Assembly (NCBI GenBank): GCA_030789695.1
Contig: CM061142.1
Coordinates: forward strand, 565,431,281 to 565,495,280
DNA from: Scilla litardierei
Taxonomy: Eukaryota; Streptophyta; Magnoliopsida; Asparagales; Asparagaceae
Direction of reading: 5' to 3'
Length of the DNA: 64,000 bases
Shown here: in pieces, positions 49,048-58,786 of the stretch
Numbering within the stretch: position 1 is the stretch's first letter
Layout of the letters: every line of letters starts with the position of its first letter
Translations under genes and position numbers: made by a program
The notes under the pieces: model-generated
Told to the model about the DNA's origin: nothing
The model's database searches: none
The model's input: the letters and a program-made list of their open reading frames with translations, nothing else

Positions 49048-50016
49048 GTGATGACAAACCAACATAAATAATAATAAAAAATAATAATTCAAATGAAATT
49101 TACTTACTCCCCCTGCATTGATGACACGCTAATTTCAATTTAAACAATAATAATACGCATCAAGCAGACGAGTGAAGTATATAAAATGAAAATCGATTAT
49201 TGAAATATCGAATACCAAATGTAGGTTATTGAAATATCGGATTAGAAAATCCATTTATATATCTTAACTCCCCCTGAATCTAACATATCAAGTTAGATTC
49301 TTGGAAAAATGCTTTAAATTATCATTTAGCACATCGTTATTATTATATCTCTCCCCCTTTGGCATAAGTAAAAAGAGCGGGAGGAGAACAACGACAACAA
49401 CAATGGCTTCAAATAAAAAGCACGGGAGTCGTAGAATACGCCGACGGTTCAAGTGACACCAAAAAAATACGAATAAAATCAAGGCGTGTCAATGAAACCA
49501 TAGTCGAAAATCGTAAAACGAACTCATCAAAACTCAAATCATTTTTACGGATTGAGTTATGGAAAATACTCTCCAATATCAACATTCTTGATGAATTTGG
49601 TGCATGGAAAACAATTCTATGTTTCCATATAAGAAATTTCTATTAAACCAAGTAAATATCGTCGAGCGACGAAATCAAACATCAGAGACATAAAAGAAAT
49701 TATAAATTGTGCACAATAGAATGAAATGTCAACGTCAATGTATATATATATATATATAAATATGAACCAGAGTACAACAAAAATAAACATCACTGACATA
49801 CAAAACATCGATCCACCGATCGGGGCACAAAATACATCATCATATCAAACAGATATCAGAGTGTCACATAACATACAACATCATCAAAGTACATCAAAAT
49901 ACATCATCAAAAGTATCAAAATACATCAAAATGATCCAAAACCCCACTCTATCCTAACCAAACTCTCTCACACTAGATGTATCATCCAAGGAGCATCGGA
50001 GAGTCCTCAAGGAAGC
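49048..50016. other. 3' spacer of the Sirevirus-like element, no gene
   Basis: AT-rich spacer between the env-position gene and the polypurine tract. Additional CTCCCCCTT-type purine tracts on the minus strand at about 49110, 49268 and 49351 resemble extra polypurine tracts. A (TA)n tract is at 49741-49758. No coding motif. Confidence 0.6.
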
Positions 50017-51651
50017 TCAAGAGGAAGCGGCAGGATCTGCAGCAGCAGCAGGCTCAACAGGAGAAGTGGTGGTCACAGGAACATCTGGAAGGTCAACGGG
50101 AGGAGCGACGGCAGAAGCGGCAATCTCTGGAGCAGCAATAGTAGTGGCCTCAGGAGCACCAGTCGGAGCATCCACCGCAGGAGCGGTGGCAACAGGTGTG
50201 CTCTCGGGGGCACCAGCAGACGAAGCAGCAGCAGCAGCACCAGAAGTGCCCTCGGGGGCACGAGTGGAAACACGACAAAGCTCCTCAATGTCCTCCTCAT
50301 CCAACTCATCCTCGTCAGAAAAAGACGAATGGACCTCAATATCAAGGCGTCGAGCGATACGGCAGAGAATCTCCTCAGAACGAGCCTGACGAGACTCCAA
50401 ACGACGGATCGAACGAACGACATCTGCAAGAGTGGTAGAGGGAGCAGCTGAGGCAGAGGTAGAGGCAGAGGCAGACGCTGAAGGTGTTATCCTCTGAACG
50501 TGACGGAGCGCCGCAATAGACTTCTTGACGGCCGTCGCGTTCAGGGTAGGACCAAGTGGACGCTCATCGTCACGAGGAAGTGTGACACGGAAGTGACGGA
50601 AAACCAGAGTCAACAAGCACGGGAAGGGGATATGAGCCGATTTCGTGGACTTGCGAATACACTCGAAAGAGTCCATCTTATCGAGTATAATGCGAGCCCA
50701 GTTAATCGAGCTCCCCATGAAAATGGCATAAATCAGCTTCAAGAAGGGCTGGGACGGTAGAGATGAGGAGCCGTACTTGGGAAGAAAGCACGACTTCAGA
50801 ATCAAATTCAGGACCCATGCATTAGGCTTGAAGGATTTGGAGGGCACGCCAATCATGGCGGGAGGAATCTCATTGAAGATCTGGGATAGGACGACCTGAT
50901 CAAGAGAGGTGATATCATCAACAGAGATGTCAGAGGGGAGGAGGCCAGACGAGGAGATACCCAAAATCTCTCCTAAGATTTCTGCTGTGAGGACTATAGG
51001 AGTCCCCAAAACAGTCGTCTCAACAGAGTGGGTCCCATCATACTGACCCCGGATCCTATTGGCATAGAATAGTTTTACTAGGCGAGGGTAGGGGTGAGGG
51101 TTCGCCTTCGGGTCATATCGAAAGTAATCGAGTAGACCGGAGGACGAAAGACGATCGGCGAGGCCTAGGAAGTCACTAAACTGGACGAAATGCTCCAGAA
51201 GCAGTGGGCAATGTTCGATACTGTTGTAAGCCGCGAGACACAAAGGGTCGTCGCGACACAACGAGATATCGACACCGCCTACCGGCATCGGAGCCTTTCC
51301 CTTAGGCATACGGGTAGACGTACGTGGTCGGGAGCTAGACTCAGGATGGGTAGGAGGAGTGGGTTTCCTATGAGTCTCATGCTCGGGAAAATACTCGGTG
51401 TCAGAATCCGAAGCACCGGGTGGAGTGGGAGCACGAAAAATTACTGGCTTGGGCTTGGGCTGAGATCGGGCACGGGGTTTCGCAGTCGCCGTCCTCTTGC
51501 GCTTAAGAGGAGGCGAAGACGAAGAGGGTTGGGTGGTTTTCGAACGACGTCTAGGAGGGGTTCGCGTAGGTTGATCGGGAACCGTAGGGGTAGGTTCTAC
51601 GGTCATCAGCGAGGGGCTAGAGGGAGTGATCGGAATTCGTGTTCTTGCCAT
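50017..51651 (-). CDS. Env-position protein of the Sirevirus-like element
   Basis: An intact 544-codon gene lies between the pol stop and the 3' LTR, the position of the env-like gene in Sireviruses. The N-terminal 130 residues are basic and Pro/Ser-rich, with a nuclear-signal-like PPLKRKRT stretch. The middle (about 150-385) is globular, with HFVQFSDFLGLADRLSSSGL, GILGISSSGLLPSD-like and SINWARIILDKM segments. It resembles the domain annotated in plants as a putative plant transposon protein. The C-terminus has a short charged helix (RRLESRQARSEEILCRIARR), an acidic DEDELDEEDIEE run and an Ala/Pro/Thr tail. I see no signal peptide or membrane span, so 'env' describes position only. It starts MARTRIPITP at 51651. 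No stop or shift interrupts it. Confidence 0.75.
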   Translation of the reverse strand: MARTRIPITPSSPSLMTVEPTPTVPDQPTRTPPRRRSKTTQPSSSSPPLKRKRTATAKPRARSQPKPKPVIFRAPTPPGASDSDTEYFPEHETHRKPTPPTHPESSSRPRTSTRMPKGKAPMPVGGVDISLCRDDPLCLAAYNSIEHCPLLLEHFVQFSDFLGLADRLSSSGLLDYFRYDPKANPHPYPRLVKLFYANRIRGQYDGTHSVETTVLGTPIVLTAEILGEILGISSSGLLPSDISVDDITSLDQVVLSQIFNEIPPAMIGVPSKSFKPNAWVLNLILKSCFLPKYGSSSLPSQPFLKLIYAIFMGSSINWARIILDKMDSFECIRKSTKSAHIPFPCLLTLVFRHFRVTLPRDDERPLGPTLNATAVKKSIAALRHVQRITPSASASASTSASAAPSTTLADVVRSIRRLESRQARSEEILCRIARRLDIEVHSSFSDEDELDEEDIEELCRVSTRAPEGTSGAAAAASSAGAPESTPVATAPAVDAPTGAPEATTIAAPEIAASAVAPPVDLPDVPVTTTSPVEPAAAADPAASS

Positions 51652-52427
51652 AATCGAAGCAAGACATGATGCAAGAGATTGGAAAAACCCTAGATAGCCG
51701 GAACCCTAGCAAACCTTAGGAATCGAAACCAACTAGAAACCCTAACCCTAGAGCTGAAAAGTAACCATAAAATAGAGAGAGATACCTAGGAGGAGGAGAG
51801 GGGTCGACGGCACAGGCAGAGATGGCCGGAGATATGGCCGGAGATCGACGGCGACGGGAGAGGGAGGAAGGCAAAGGGGTCGGGGGAGGTTTTGAGCTGG
51901 AGATTGATCGACTAAAAGAGAAAATAGTTGGTCGAGATAACTTAATAAGTCTATTAGAAGCCAAAAGACGCAATTGCCCCCGTCACAACTAGTCGGTCTC
52001 AGTTCAAGCACTGACCGACTAGATCACGATCTAGTCGGTCGGTCAATGAGCTTGAACCGACTAGTTGTAAACAGTGACAGAACCCAAGTTAACTGACAAG
52101 AATTAGTCGGTCTGTGTTCATTTACTGACCGACTAGATCTCAATCTAGTCGGTCGGTCACTGAACATGAACCGACTAAAGAGGTCCAAAAATTGAAAATC
52201 TATGAACTTTGATTTCTCTCCTAATCACTCTTGGATGAAACATCAAAATACTCTCATTAATCATTATACTACCCCATTAAACATCGAAAATATGAAATTT
52301 GACGATTACGCACAAATCGAGCGAAAATTCCGAAAATTCAACAAAAATCCAGAAAATTTCAATACTTCAAGCATGAGCAAATATAACGAATAGAATAGCA
52401 TGCAAGAATATTGAATAAAAATGAATC
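51652..52427. other. Spacer between pol and the env-position gene
   Basis: This region holds leader-like sequence just upstream of the env-position start and two more palindrome units (51985-52190). On the minus strand a 60-85 codon Pro/Ser-rich frame (51716-51973) shows no domain. No gene is recognised. Confidence 0.55.
51985..52190. repeat. Two further palindrome units
   Basis: Two copies of GACCGACTAGAT...ATCTAGTCGGTC with flanking half-arms occur outside the LTR. They share the layout of the U3 array, but with an A after the CTAG core. Confidence 0.85.
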
Positions 52428-52776
52428 CTATATCTCGGATTCGCCCATAATCCCCAATTCTCGACGCAACCGCACAAAGGAGTCCTCCTTTAGGGGTTTT
52501 GTGAAAATATCGGCGATTTGCTTCTGGGTTTCAACGTACACTAATATGATGTCCTTTTTAGCAACATGATCATCTAAGAAATGGTGTCGGACATCTATGT
52601 GTTTCGAACGGGAATGGTGTACCGGGTTCTTGGAAAGACATATTGCACTTTGGTTGTCAACCATGATAGGGCAAGTATCACAGTTTATACCAAAGTCTTT
52701 AAGTGTGTGTCTCATCCAAAGAACTTGAGCACACGAGGCACCAGCGGCAATGTATTCCGCCTCGGTGGTTGAAAGT
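52428..52776 (-). pseudogene. C-terminal RNase H of the copia polyprotein, cut by Tat-2
   Basis: The frame reads LSTTEAEYIAAGASCAQVLW, then MRHTLKDFGINCDT, DNQSAICLSKNPVHHSRSKH and ADIFTKPL before the stop. These are hallmark copia RNase H and pol-end motifs. The frame is intact up to 52776, where the Tat-2 LTR begins; the upstream part lies beyond the window. The five bases AAAGT (52772-52776) should be duplicated on the far side of Tat-2. Confidence 0.9.
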
Positions 52777-53740
52777 TGTTACGAGGTGGAACTCGCGTAC
52801 AATGAAGTTGTATTAATGGGAACCAAGGGCACGGTGGTTATGTGGAGTAGGGGGTTTAGGTAGGCTATTTGACAAGCGATTAGTGGGGTGAAGAAGTCGA
52901 TCTCGACGCCAGTGACGGTCGCGGGGCTGAATCTCGCCGGATGCGGCTGGACAAGGTTGAACGGCAGGGGGGTGACGCCGACTGGTGTTGATAGGCGAGC
53001 TCTCCTGCAACACGAACAACTCGTCAGAAGGGCTGGGTTGGGGGTTCAACCCTTAGCCCCTCCGATGCCTAAGTCAGTGATAGGGCTTAAAATGGGGGGC
53101 TGGTCACGCCGGTCGGACTAACGGTGTATCGACCGCGCGTGGCGAGCTATAGGTGGGAGAACAAAGATATGGAAGACCTTTGCACTCGTGTGTGAATAGT
53201 TGAATGAGAGAGAATTCTGCAGCCGCCTCCCCTCCGTAGGAGGGGAGGGGGTATTTATACCTGACGGGTGATGACTAGGCGTGCTGAGCTGGCTCTGGTG
53301 TCGGCGGAAGCTTTGGACAAGGACGCCGGGGACAGGAGTCCCTGACCTGCCTCTGTCAGGCGGCGCAACGGCCCAGGGGTGCTTTTGTCAGGATGTCAGG
53401 GCCGAAAGCACTAACCGTCGGATAGGCTAGCCGCCTGGGGGTGCTTTTGTCGGGATGTCAGGTGACGTACGTGTCTGTCGTGTCCTTATACGTGTCAGTT
53501 GTGTCCTTATACGTGTCAGTTGTGTCCTTATCCTAAGCCGTTTGTCGTTAGCGGCGGACTAAGAGTCGGGCGGCTGCGGTGGTTCACCTCGTCCGGTTCG
53601 TGGAGCGCTGTAAGGTGCGCCCGCTTGGCTGGCCGCCCGGCCTTTTCGGGGCGGCGGCCCTTTTGTGAAAAGGTGAGTCAATGGGGTATGTTAGCGGATC
53701 TGGACGGGAATCGGGCAGCTACGATCTTTAGGTCGTAACA
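52777..53740 (-). repeat. 3' LTR of Tat-2
   Basis: The 964-bp LTR starts TGTTACGAGG and ends GGTCGTAACA on the plus strand, giving an 8-bp terminal inverted repeat TGTTACGA. TATAAATA lies on the minus strand at 53252-53259. It is followed by the polypurine tract. The small frames inside are not recognised as genes. Confidence 0.9.
53252..53259 (-). promoter_or_regulatory. TATA box of the Tat-2 LTR
   Basis: TATAAATA on the minus strand lies mid-LTR, just downstream of position 53260, and precedes a CCCCCTCCCCTCC tract. Confidence 0.6.
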
Positions 53741-53752
53741 ATTGCCCCCGGC
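53741..53752 (-). other. Polypurine tract of Tat-2
   Basis: On the minus strand GCCGGGGGCAAT directly precedes the LTR start TGTTACGACC. Confidence 0.8.
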
Positions 53753-56721
53753 ATTCGAGTCTGAGGCGGTAGCCCGATTCGGCTCGGATGGCGTGACATT
53801 GTCCTTTAACCTGACTCGGGCTTGGGTCCACGCTCAGGGTTGGCGACGCTGCTCCCGCGGGGTATTGCCCGCCGTTGCGGGATAGCGAGGTCTCATCCCG
53901 AGTGGGAACCAAGTGGGGCGATGCCTCGTAACGGCGCGCCGCTTTATGGGGCGGCTGGGTCGGATTTTGGGGGAGCCCGAATTTTCGAGAAGGTTGTGGT
54001 TTTTGCTGAGATGTGTTTATCGGACATGTTTGTGATTTTCGCGGGACTTCCGCCGCACTGTGCCCGGTGGACCTCCCAGCTGTTGTGCTCTTGGGCTCAG
54101 GGAAGGAGTTCATAGGGAGGAATATTGTTCACCAACCTTTAACGGGGATTTAGATGATATTTACAGTGAGAGAGCAGGTGTGACCCAACCTATGGTTGGG
54201 ACGGGCGGTGGTCTATACTCGTCGCCCGCTATATCGGGGTGGGTAGATCCTCGTTGCCGGGCGGTTTTCCCTTTTACTGACCGCTTAATTCCTTCTGCTT
54301 CGTTGTCCGGGGAGGAGCCGACGCGCCGCGAACCACCATTTGGTTTGATCGGGGATGAAGTCCCGGGGTGGTTCCCCCTTCCGAGGGGCTGACCCTCGTT
54401 TGTCGGGTGGAGCTTCTTCCTTTCCCTTTCCTAGCTTCCTCGCGATCTGCCTTGCCGCCGCCGCGCTGGAGATTTCCTCGCTAGGAATCCCGCGCACCGA
54501 GGGGGAACCCCTGGGAGGCTGAGGACGAGGTGGCGGTGGCGGTGCCGAGGGGGACGGCGTTAATTGGGGCGTTGCGGCATGCGGACGGCCTTCTGAACCC
54601 GCCTTTTGATACAGTAACAAGCAGGAGGCAAGCTGGCGGGCGGGGCCTTCCGCGTGTAAGGGGAATATCCAGTTGGGGGTGGCGGGGCGGTGGCGCCCAT
54701 CGTCGGGGGAAGTGAGGTCCGTCGGTGACTATCGGCTTTTTTCGTAGCTCGTTGGGGCGTTTAGGGCCGCTTTATGCCCGGAGTGAGGGGGGGGATCCCC
54801 GTCTCTCTTCCTCCTTTACCCCGCCCTCTGGAGGGGGGTATTTGTAGCGAGGTGTTGCAGACGGGTTTCTCTTGGGTAACGCCGTGGACTAACGTCGCTA
54901 ATGGGCTCTGCGGAATCACACGCTTCGGGAATCACTTTTTCCTGACGGTATCCGGCCCTCTGGCCTCTTGGGGGGCGTGTTGTTGCTGATGGCGTGTTGA
55001 ACAAGCGTCCTTTCGTTACGTTGAGTCTCATCGTGGCGCTGTTCTGACGGGACAAAGCCGCTGTCCTTTCAGGACGGGGCGTATATTTCGGGGTTTCTGT
55101 CTTGCGACCGGTCCGATCCGGGTCACGTGTATTGGCTTCTTGCGGGAGCTACGCAATTACCCATTATGCCCCCAACATTCCCGTGCCCCGTCTGGGGAGG
55201 GGGATGTTGTCTTCCCGGGTTGCGTTTGGGGCGGCCTCAAACGGGTTCGGGACGGGACGCATTGGTCTCCCGATTTGGTGTCTGGCCAAACCGGTTACGC
55301 GGGGCGAGCCCCCGTGCACCCCCTTTCGCTATGGGGAGAGTTGTGGGCGGGTTTCAGGGAGCAGGGGGAGCGGGGCCGTGCGTTCTAGGTTTAGTGGGCG
55401 TCCTAGGTCAGCTAGGCGGGACGGCGCGTTGCTCGCCCGATGCCTGGCGGATCGGGACGGCGCGTTGCTCGCCCGATGCCTGGCGAAGGGGGATAGACAC
55501 GTGCTATGATATTTAAAGAACAATGTTTTCGTTTAAATTTATGAGCGCTGGGCCACAGCTTGTACATCAGGTTTTAGCTCATCGCCCGTTGTCGGGTCAG
55601 AGCCGATTCGGGGAGGGGCTTTAGAGCTGTCCTTGCCCGGTCGCACGGGCCTAATGACCGCCGGGTTTTGGGGATTCCGCGGGCCGTGTGGGCCGGTTAT
55701 GTCTTGAGCCGATCTTGGCGCGGAGGAGAGTGGCTGCCGTCTGGGCTGAAGTGTTGCAAGGTCTCTTTGGGGGGTAATTGGCCGACTAGGCCGCCTTCCC
55801 TCCCCTGTCTTGTCTCTTTCTGCGGACAGGGTTTTCCTCGGTCCGGTATAGGCTTTGAGAGGGAAAGCCGGCGTGCCCCGTCTTGCCCCCTGGGGAGGTT
55901 CTTGAGCATAGGGCCGCCCCCCGTTGCCCCACGTCTCGCTGCTTCGGTTTGAGGGTGGGGTTCTGAGCCCGCTGGCGCATCGGCGAGCTGACATGCCAGG
56001 ACTCGCCGTTTGGGCTTGTCGGGGATGCAGCCCTGCCGAGGTCCTCGGATGGAGGTCGAGGGCGAGGAGGTACTGGCTGGCCAGCGCTGGGGGCTCTCGC
56101 CTGCCCAGATTACTTTGAATGGATGCCATTCTTTCTCCGCTTCGTCCCCGTTTATGGGACGGGGGTAAGAAAGGTGGATTTCCCGTGTGTAAGCGGAATA
56201 TCCAGATGGCGATCCGTTTGTAAGCGGAATATCCAGGTAGTGATGCTGGGGGTCTAGGCACCGCCGTTCCGGGCGGCGGGAACCATTGATGGCCGGTGAC
56301 CTCTCTTTTGTTTGGGCGGTGTATCTCAGCCCTTTTCCCGGAGGGTGGGGGGATCATGGGGTGGTTTTTCATGTCTGTCGATTGCTTCTCACCGCGATGG
56401 AGATGGCCTCTTTATAGGCAGATCTTGTTGACCGTTTCTCCCTTATTCATTGCGCTGAGCTGGCATTATTAATGGGCTCCTCGAATTCGCGCCTGTTGGG
56501 AACCGCCTATGTCAGGTGGCTCTTGCGTGTCCTCTGTTGGTGTGCATTATTAATGGTGGCGTGTCTCTCGAGCGTCATTCCGTTTCGTCGAGTCACATCG
56601 GGGCCGTCGACTTGGGAATTGGTGTTATTTTGTCCCGGTTCGTGTGCCCCCCCCTTTTATTTATATATAAATTATTTTTATTATATATTATTTTTTTTCA
56701 AGGGTACGTGGCCCCCATCGG
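53753..56721. other. GC-rich spacer of Tat-2 between the array and the 3' LTR
   Basis: About 3 kb of GC-rich sequence without a recognisable gene. A 277-codon Pro/Arg-rich frame (55539-56372, minus) and several plus-strand frames exist, but look like products of low stop frequency. Short repeats occur: TGTAAGCGGAATATCCAG at 56187 and 56219, with a variant at 54654, and a 33-bp direct duplication around 55420-55487 (GACGGCGCGTTGCTCGCCCG). I found no antisense extra gene like that of Tat-1. Confidence 0.6.
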
Positions 56722-58691
56722 GTTGGCCCTGCCCCAGAGGTCTGAGGGGGGGGGGAGCGGGCGCGTAGCCCGGCCCGTGCCCTTCTCTGGTTCGGGTGGC
56801 TAGGGTTGGCCCTGCCCCAGAGGTCTGGAGGGGGGGAGCGGGCGCGTAGCCTGGCCCGTGCCCTTCTCTGGTTTGGGTGGCTAGGGTTGGCCCTGCCCCA
56901 GAGGTCTGGTGGGGGGAGCGGGCGCGTAGCCCGGCCCGTGCCCTTCTCTGGTTTGGGTGGCTAGGGTTGGCCCTGCCCCAGAGGTCTGGAGGGGGGGGAA
57001 CGGGCGCGTAGCCCGGCCCGTGCCCTTCTCTGGTTTGGGTGGCTAGGGTTGGCCCTGCCCCAGAGGTCTGGAGGGGGGGAACGGGCACGTGGCCCGGCCC
57101 GTGCCCAGCTCTGGTTTGGGTGGCTAGGGTTGGCCCTGCCCCAGAGGTCTGGAGGGGGGGAGCGGGCGCGTAGCCCGGCCCGTGCCCTTCTCTGGTTTGT
57201 GTGGCTAGGGTTGACCCTGCCCCAGAGGTCTGGAGGGGGGGGAGCGGGCGCGTAGCCCGGCCCGTGCCCTTCTCTGGTTTGGGTGGCTAGGGTTGGCCCT
57301 GCCCCAGAGGTCTGGAGGGGGGGAGCGGGGCGCGTGTCCCGGCCGTGCCCACCTCTGGTTTGGGTGGCTAGGGTTGGCCCTGCCCCAGAGGTCTTAAGGG
57401 GGGGAGCGGGCGCGTGGCCCGGCCCGTGCCCAGCTCTGGTTTGGGTGGCTAGGGTTGGCCCTGCCCCAGAGGTCTGGAGGGGGGGGAGCGGGCGCGTAGC
57501 CCGGCCCGTGCCCAGCTCTGGTTTGGGTGGCTAGGGTTGGCCCTGCCCCAGAGGTCTGGAGGGGGGGAGCGGGCGCGTAGCCCGGCCCGTGCCCTTCTCT
57601 GGTTTGGGTGGCTAGGGTTGGCCCTGCCCCAGAGGTCTGGAGGGGGGGAGCGGGCGCGTAGCCCGGCCCGTGCCCTTCTCTGGTTTGGGTGGCTAGGGTT
57701 GGCCCTGCCCCAGAGGTCTGGAGGGGGGGAGCGGGCGCGTAGCCCGGCCCGTGCCCTTCTCTGGTTTGGGTGGCTAGGGTTGGCCCTGCCCCAGAGGTCT
57801 GGAGGGGGGGAGCGGGCGCGTAGCCCGGCCCGTGCCCTTCTCTGGTTTGGGTGGCTAGGGTTGACCCTGCCCCAGAGGTCTGGAGGGGGGGAGCGGGCGC
57901 GTAGCCCGGCCCGTGCCCTTCTCTGGCTAGGGTGGCTAGGGTTGGCCCTACCCCAGAGGTCTGGAGGAGTGGAGCGGGCGCGTGGCCCGGCCCGTGCCCA
58001 CCTCTGGTTTGGGTGGCTAGGGTTGGCCCTGCCCCAGAGGTCTTGAGGGGGGGAGCGGGCGCGTGGCCCGGCCCGTGCCCAGCTCTGGTTTGGGTGGCTA
58101 GGGTTGGCCCTGCCCCAGAGGTCTGGAGGGGGGGAGCGGGCGCGTAGCCCGGCCCGTGCCCTTCTCTGGTTTGGGTGGCTAGGGTTGGCCCTGCCCCAGA
58201 GGTCTGGAGGGGGGGGAGCGGGCGCGTAGCCCGGCCCGTGCCCTTCTCTGGTTTGGGGGGCTAGGGTTGGCCCTGCCCCAGAGGTCTGGAGGGGGGGAGC
58301 GGGCGCGTGGCCCGGCCCGTGCCCTTCTCTGGTTTGGGCGGCTAGGGTTGGCCCTGCCCCAGAGGTCTGGAGGGGGGGAGCGGGCGCGTGGCCCGGCCCG
58401 TGCCCACCTCTGGTTTGGGTGGCTAGGGTTGGCCCTGCCCCAGAGGTCTTGAGGGGAGGAGCGGGCGCGTGGCCCGGCCCGTGCCCAGCTCTGGTTTGGG
58501 TGGCTAGGGTTGGCCCTGCCCCAGAGGTCTGGAGGGGGGGAGCGGGCGCGTAGCCCGGCCCGTGCCCTTCTCTGGTTTGGGTGGCTAGGGTTGGCCCTGC
58601 CACAGAGGTCTGGAGGGGGGGAGCGGGCGCGTAGCCCGGCCCGTGCCCTGCTCTGGTTTGGGTGGCTAGGGTTGGCCCTGCCCCAGAGGTT
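56722..58691. repeat. 81-bp tandem array of Tat-2, about 24 copies
   Basis: Units share GGTTGGCCCTGCCCCAGAGG, then TCTGGAGGGGGGGAGCGGGC and TAGCCCGGCCCGTGCCC, ending TGGTTTGGGTGGCTAG. The period is 81 bp in most copies, with 1-3 bp changes in a G run. Three subtypes differ near the middle (CTTCTCTGG, AGCTCTGG, ACCTCTGG). The ACC subtype at about 57346, 57988 and 58405 is each time followed by an AGCTC unit with CTTAAGGG or CTTGAGGG. The array ends just after the pol stop. Because 81 is a multiple of three and stop codons are rare, both strands show long false frames (427, 214 and 169 codons). Confidence 0.95.
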
Positions 58692-58786
58692 CGGAGTTTT
58701 AGCGAACTGCAAAGCTTGTGTAGGAACAACAAGGTTGGGAAAAACGTGTAGATGTGTATATTGCGCGAAGAAAGGGAAACTCACAA

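Larger units (their letters stand above)
47157..52776 (-). mobile_element. Sirevirus-like Ty1/copia element (left portion)
   Basis: From its 3' end it has an LTR (47157-49031), a purine tract (49032-49047), an env-position gene (50017-51651) and the C-terminal end of pol (52428-52776). This order, with an extra gene between pol and the 3' LTR, is that of Sireviruses (SIRE/Maximus). GAGAA (47152-47156) is the expected target duplication. The rest of pol, gag and the 5' LTR are displaced beyond the right edge by the Tat-2 insertion at 52777. Confidence 0.85.

Noticed and set aside
55539..56372. 277-codon minus-strand frame
   Set aside because: It lies in a GC-rich spacer with few stop codons, is Pro/Arg/Ser-rich, has no domain, and has competing frames on the other strand.
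56722..58691. CRISPR-like or minisatellite array of spaced repeats
   Set aside because: Units abut with no unique spacers; it is a plain tandem repeat in a plant retrotransposon.
56770..58700. Telomere-like CTAGGGTT motif in each 81-bp unit
   Set aside because: It occurs once per unit and is not in a TTTAGGG run, so it is not interstitial telomere sequence.
57449..58732. 427-codon minus-strand frame and its plus-strand counterparts
   Set aside because: They are the 81-bp tandem array read in frame; composition and repetition explain them without a gene.
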